Source: an uncultured Atopobiaceae bacterium (GTDB lineage: Bacteria; Actinomycetota; Coriobacteriia; Coriobacteriales; Atopobiaceae). From it: a stretch of 7,368 bases of DNA. A program made the translations under genes and the position numbers. Location: NCBI GenBank assembly GCA_944321005.1, contig CALUJT010000113.1, positions 1-7,368 of the forward strand. The letters are read 5' to 3'. The notes under the pieces were generated by a model. The model ran no database searches, was not told where the DNA came from, and was given only the letters and a program-made list of their open reading frames with translations. Numbering within the stretch: the stretch's first letter is position 1; every line of letters starts with the position of its first letter. This document shows positions 5,081 through 7,368 of this stretch, in pieces.

Positions 5081-6298
5081 CGCCTGCCAGGCGAGCTCGC
5101 AGCTCACGGGATCAAAGCCGTCGCCCAGAATGCCCGCGCAGAAGTCCACGCACGCCTGGCGCGAGAAGCCATCCTCGGTGACGTGCACGTTGTTGGCCGC
5201 CGCGAGCTCCTCCGTGTAGTCCGCGAGCCGATACGTGGTGAAGGCGGTGCCGGCCGCCTTGTGCGTCACCAGCGCCGTGAGCCTGCACTCGGTGACGGAG
5301 GCGCCGCCGTTCGCAAAGGACGCCCTCACGCGCGCCATGCCGCCCACCATGGTCTCCAGGTCGTTCTGGTTGGACGTGAAGTTGCCCAGGGACCAGAAGA
5401 CCGGCACCGAGCGCCCGTCGGACGCCGCAAGCACCTCGAAGGGCTGCAGCACGTGGGGGTGTCCGCCCACGATGACGTCGACCCCGGCGTCCGCAAGCAC
5501 CTGTGCCCAGTGGCGCTGGCTGTCGTCCGGCGAGGTCACGTACTCCTCGCCCCAGTGCGGGCACGCGATCACGAGCTCCGCCCCCGCCTCGCGCGCGGCC
5601 CCCACGTCAGCCGCGATGGTCCCCTCGTCCACCATGCGCACGGCCCAGGGCTCCGGCAGCGGGATGCCGTTGGTCATGGTGGCGTAGCTCAGGACCGCGA
5701 CGACGTGCCCCTCGCGCTCGATGACGGGCGGCTCGTCCGCCGCCTCCCGGCTGTCCGCGATGCCCGTCACCAGCACCTCCGGGTGCGCCGAGCGCCAGTA
5801 GGCGAGCTCCGCCGCGATGCCCTCCATGCCGCGGTCGAGCGCATGGTTGTTGGCATGGGCGACAACGTCGAATCCTGCGGCTACCTCGGCGTCGCCCACC
5901 TCCTGCGGGCCGTTGAAGGCCGGGTAGCCGGAGAGCCCCAGTGACGCTCCGCCGAGCGGGCTCTCCTGACTGGCAACGGCCACGTCCGCCGCCGATATTT
6001 CACCCGCCACCTGCGCGAAGAGGTGCGCGTAGTCGCGCGTGCCGTCCGGCATGAGGCCCGTGTCCTGCACCGTGTCGTGCAGCAGAACGTCCCCCACCAC
6101 CAGAATCTCCAGCTCGACGGGAGACGGCGCGGGCTCGGCGGCCTCCCCTCCCCCGGACGCCTGGTCGTAGACCGTGACGGCCTCGCGCCCGGACTCCCCC
6201 TCGGGCTCGCGGCCAGCGGAGCAGCCCGCGAGCGCCCCCAGCCCCGCAAGGGCGGCGGCCGAGAAGAACGAGCGGCGCGTGAGCATCATGCGTGCCAT
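5078..6298 (-). CDS. CapA/PgsA-family (PGA_cap) metallophosphatase-fold lipoprotein, Tat-type signal
   Basis: A 406-residue exported protein of the CapA family, whose founding members belong to poly-gamma-glutamate capsule synthesis; many members have unknown roles. The N terminus has a Tat-like motif TRRSFF (7-12), a hydrophobic stretch (about 13-24) and a lipobox LAGC with C26, predicting a lipid-anchored surface protein. An acidic, Gly/Pro-rich linker (about 28-60) follows. The domain motifs are in order: VVGDVLLHD (67-75), SQESPL (110-115), HANNHALDRG (148-157), CPHWGEEY (246-253), GGHPHVLQP (278-286) and SLGNF (303-307). ATG at 6296-6298 is chosen because AAGGAGG stands five bases upstream and it gives a clean signal peptide; a start at 6406 would put 36 odd residues in front. 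No capB/capC partners are nearby. The stop codon lies in the third repeat unit, so the last bases of the gene border the repeat. The reaction is not known. Confidence 0.9.
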   Translation of the reverse strand: MARMMLTRRSFFSAAALAGLGALAGCSAGREPEGESGREAVTVYDQASGGGEAAEPAPSPVELEILVVGDVLLHDTVQDTGLMPDGTRDYAHLFAQVAGEISAADVAVASQESPLGGASLGLSGYPAFNGPQEVGDAEVAAGFDVVAHANNHALDRGMEGIAAELAYWRSAHPEVLVTGIADSREAADEPPVIEREGHVVAVLSYATMTNGIPLPEPWAVRMVDEGTIAADVGAAREAGAELVIACPHWGEEYVTSPDDSQRHWAQVLADAGVDVIVGGHPHVLQPFEVLAASDGRSVPVFWSLGNFTSNQNDLETMVGGMARVRASFANGGASVTECRLTALVTHKAAGTAFTTYRLADYTEELAAANNVHVTEDGFSRQACVDFCAGILGDGFDPVSCELAWQA

Positions 6299-6303
6299 GG
6301 GGG

Positions 6304-6310
6304 CCTCCTT
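6304..6310 (-). promoter_or_regulatory. Ribosome binding site fixing the capA-family start
   Basis: On the - strand this reads AAGGAGG, then CCCCC and the ATG at 6296-6298. It is a near-ideal site and excludes the longer reading from 6406. Confidence 0.85.
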
Positions 6311-6319
6311 GACGGGAGC

Positions 6320-6345
6320 GAACGTGGCCCCATTGTCGCACGTTC
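6320..6345. promoter_or_regulatory. Operator-like inverted repeat upstream of the capA-family gene
   Basis: GAACGTG (6320-6326) and CACGTTC (6339-6345) are exact inverted repeats separated by 12 bases, 22 to 47 bases upstream of the capA-family start. The position fits a repressor site over the promoter or leader. The half-sites resemble those of several regulator families, but the spacing does not match the Gram-positive LexA box, so no regulator is named. It shares base 6345 with the adjoining hairpin. Confidence 0.35.
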
Positions 6346-6376
6346 TTCTCGCCGCGCGGCCACGCATGGCGAGAAG
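6345..6376. repeat. 9-bp inverted repeat in the asnS-capA gap
   Basis: CTTCTCGCC (6345-6353) pairs exactly with GGCGAGAAG (6368-6376) around a 14-base loop. It lies between the asnS 3' hairpin and the operator-like repeat. No T-run follows on either strand, so it is either a protein-binding dyad or an mRNA hairpin rather than a simple terminator. Confidence 0.45.
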
Positions 6377-6393
6377 GGCCTCGAGACAAGCAG

Positions 6394-6416
6394 GGGGCCG
6401 GCGCACGGCCGGCCCC
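6394..6416 (-). terminator. Hairpin after asnS, probable terminator without a good T-run
   Basis: GGGGCCGGC (6394-6402) pairs exactly with GCCGGCCCC (6408-6416) around a 5-base loop. Read on the - strand it starts 10 bases after the asnS stop. The tail after the stem is CTGCTTGTCTC, poor in T, so termination may be weak or factor-assisted and some read-through into the capA-family gene is possible. Confidence 0.6.
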
Positions 6417-6426
6417 GAGGCTCACC

Positions 6427-7368
<942 letters not shown>

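Noticed and set aside
5039..5944. A 301-codon + strand open frame beginning MSAPSLLSTPSLLSR
   Set aside because: It begins in the tandem repeat and is antisense to the CapA-family gene; the apparent protein repeat is only the translated DNA repeat.
6320..6345. A LexA/SOS box upstream of the capA-family gene
   Set aside because: The half-sites GAAC and GTTC are present, but the Gram-positive consensus needs a spacing of four bases between them, and here they are 18 apart.
6299..6406. A 36-residue N-terminal extension of the CapA-family protein
   Set aside because: It would bury the signal peptide and place the ideal AAGGAGG site inside the coding region.

Overview
The window is a GC-rich, densely packed bacterial chromosome segment. 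Its gene content, base composition and intergenic TGACAAA...TTTGTCA elements suggest a high-GC actinobacterial lineage, most likely Coriobacteriia (Olsenella/Atopobiaceae-like). This placement is inferred from protein character and memory of the group, not from any search.

Layout from left to right. The last codons of a + strand gene with a CxxC zinc-knuckle tail end at 44 and are followed by a strong intrinsic terminator (79-112). A leftward block on the - strand follows: class I mannose-6-phosphate isomerase (144-1109), a TetR-family repressor (1242-1856) and a small Cys/His-rich protein of unknown function (1936-2289). A divergent intergenic region (2290-2465) leads into a two-gene + strand operon: a serine alpha/beta hydrolase of the monoacylglycerol lipase/PldB type (2466-3455) and glycerol kinase glpK (3452-4945), joined by an ATGA stop/start overlap. 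A striking perfect 49-bp inverted repeat plus an extra tandem unit (4961-5080) fills the convergent gap between glpK and a - strand CapA-family lipoprotein (5078-6298). The window ends inside a - strand asparaginyl-tRNA synthetase gene (6427-7368), whose 5' end lies outside.

Functionally, the hydrolase-glpK pair reads as a unit that could release glycerol from a glyceride or lysolipid and trap it as glycerol-3-phosphate. ManA links mannose-6-phosphate to fructose-6-phosphate. asnS is housekeeping. CapA is an exported, probably lipid-anchored protein without poly-gamma-glutamate synthesis partners in view.

The least ordinary signals are the repeat family found next to the stop codons of manA and capA, both in convergent gaps, and the small protein with eight histidines in a 19-residue tail. 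I saw no RNA gene, CRISPR array, transposase or integrase. All gaps between genes are under 300 bases.
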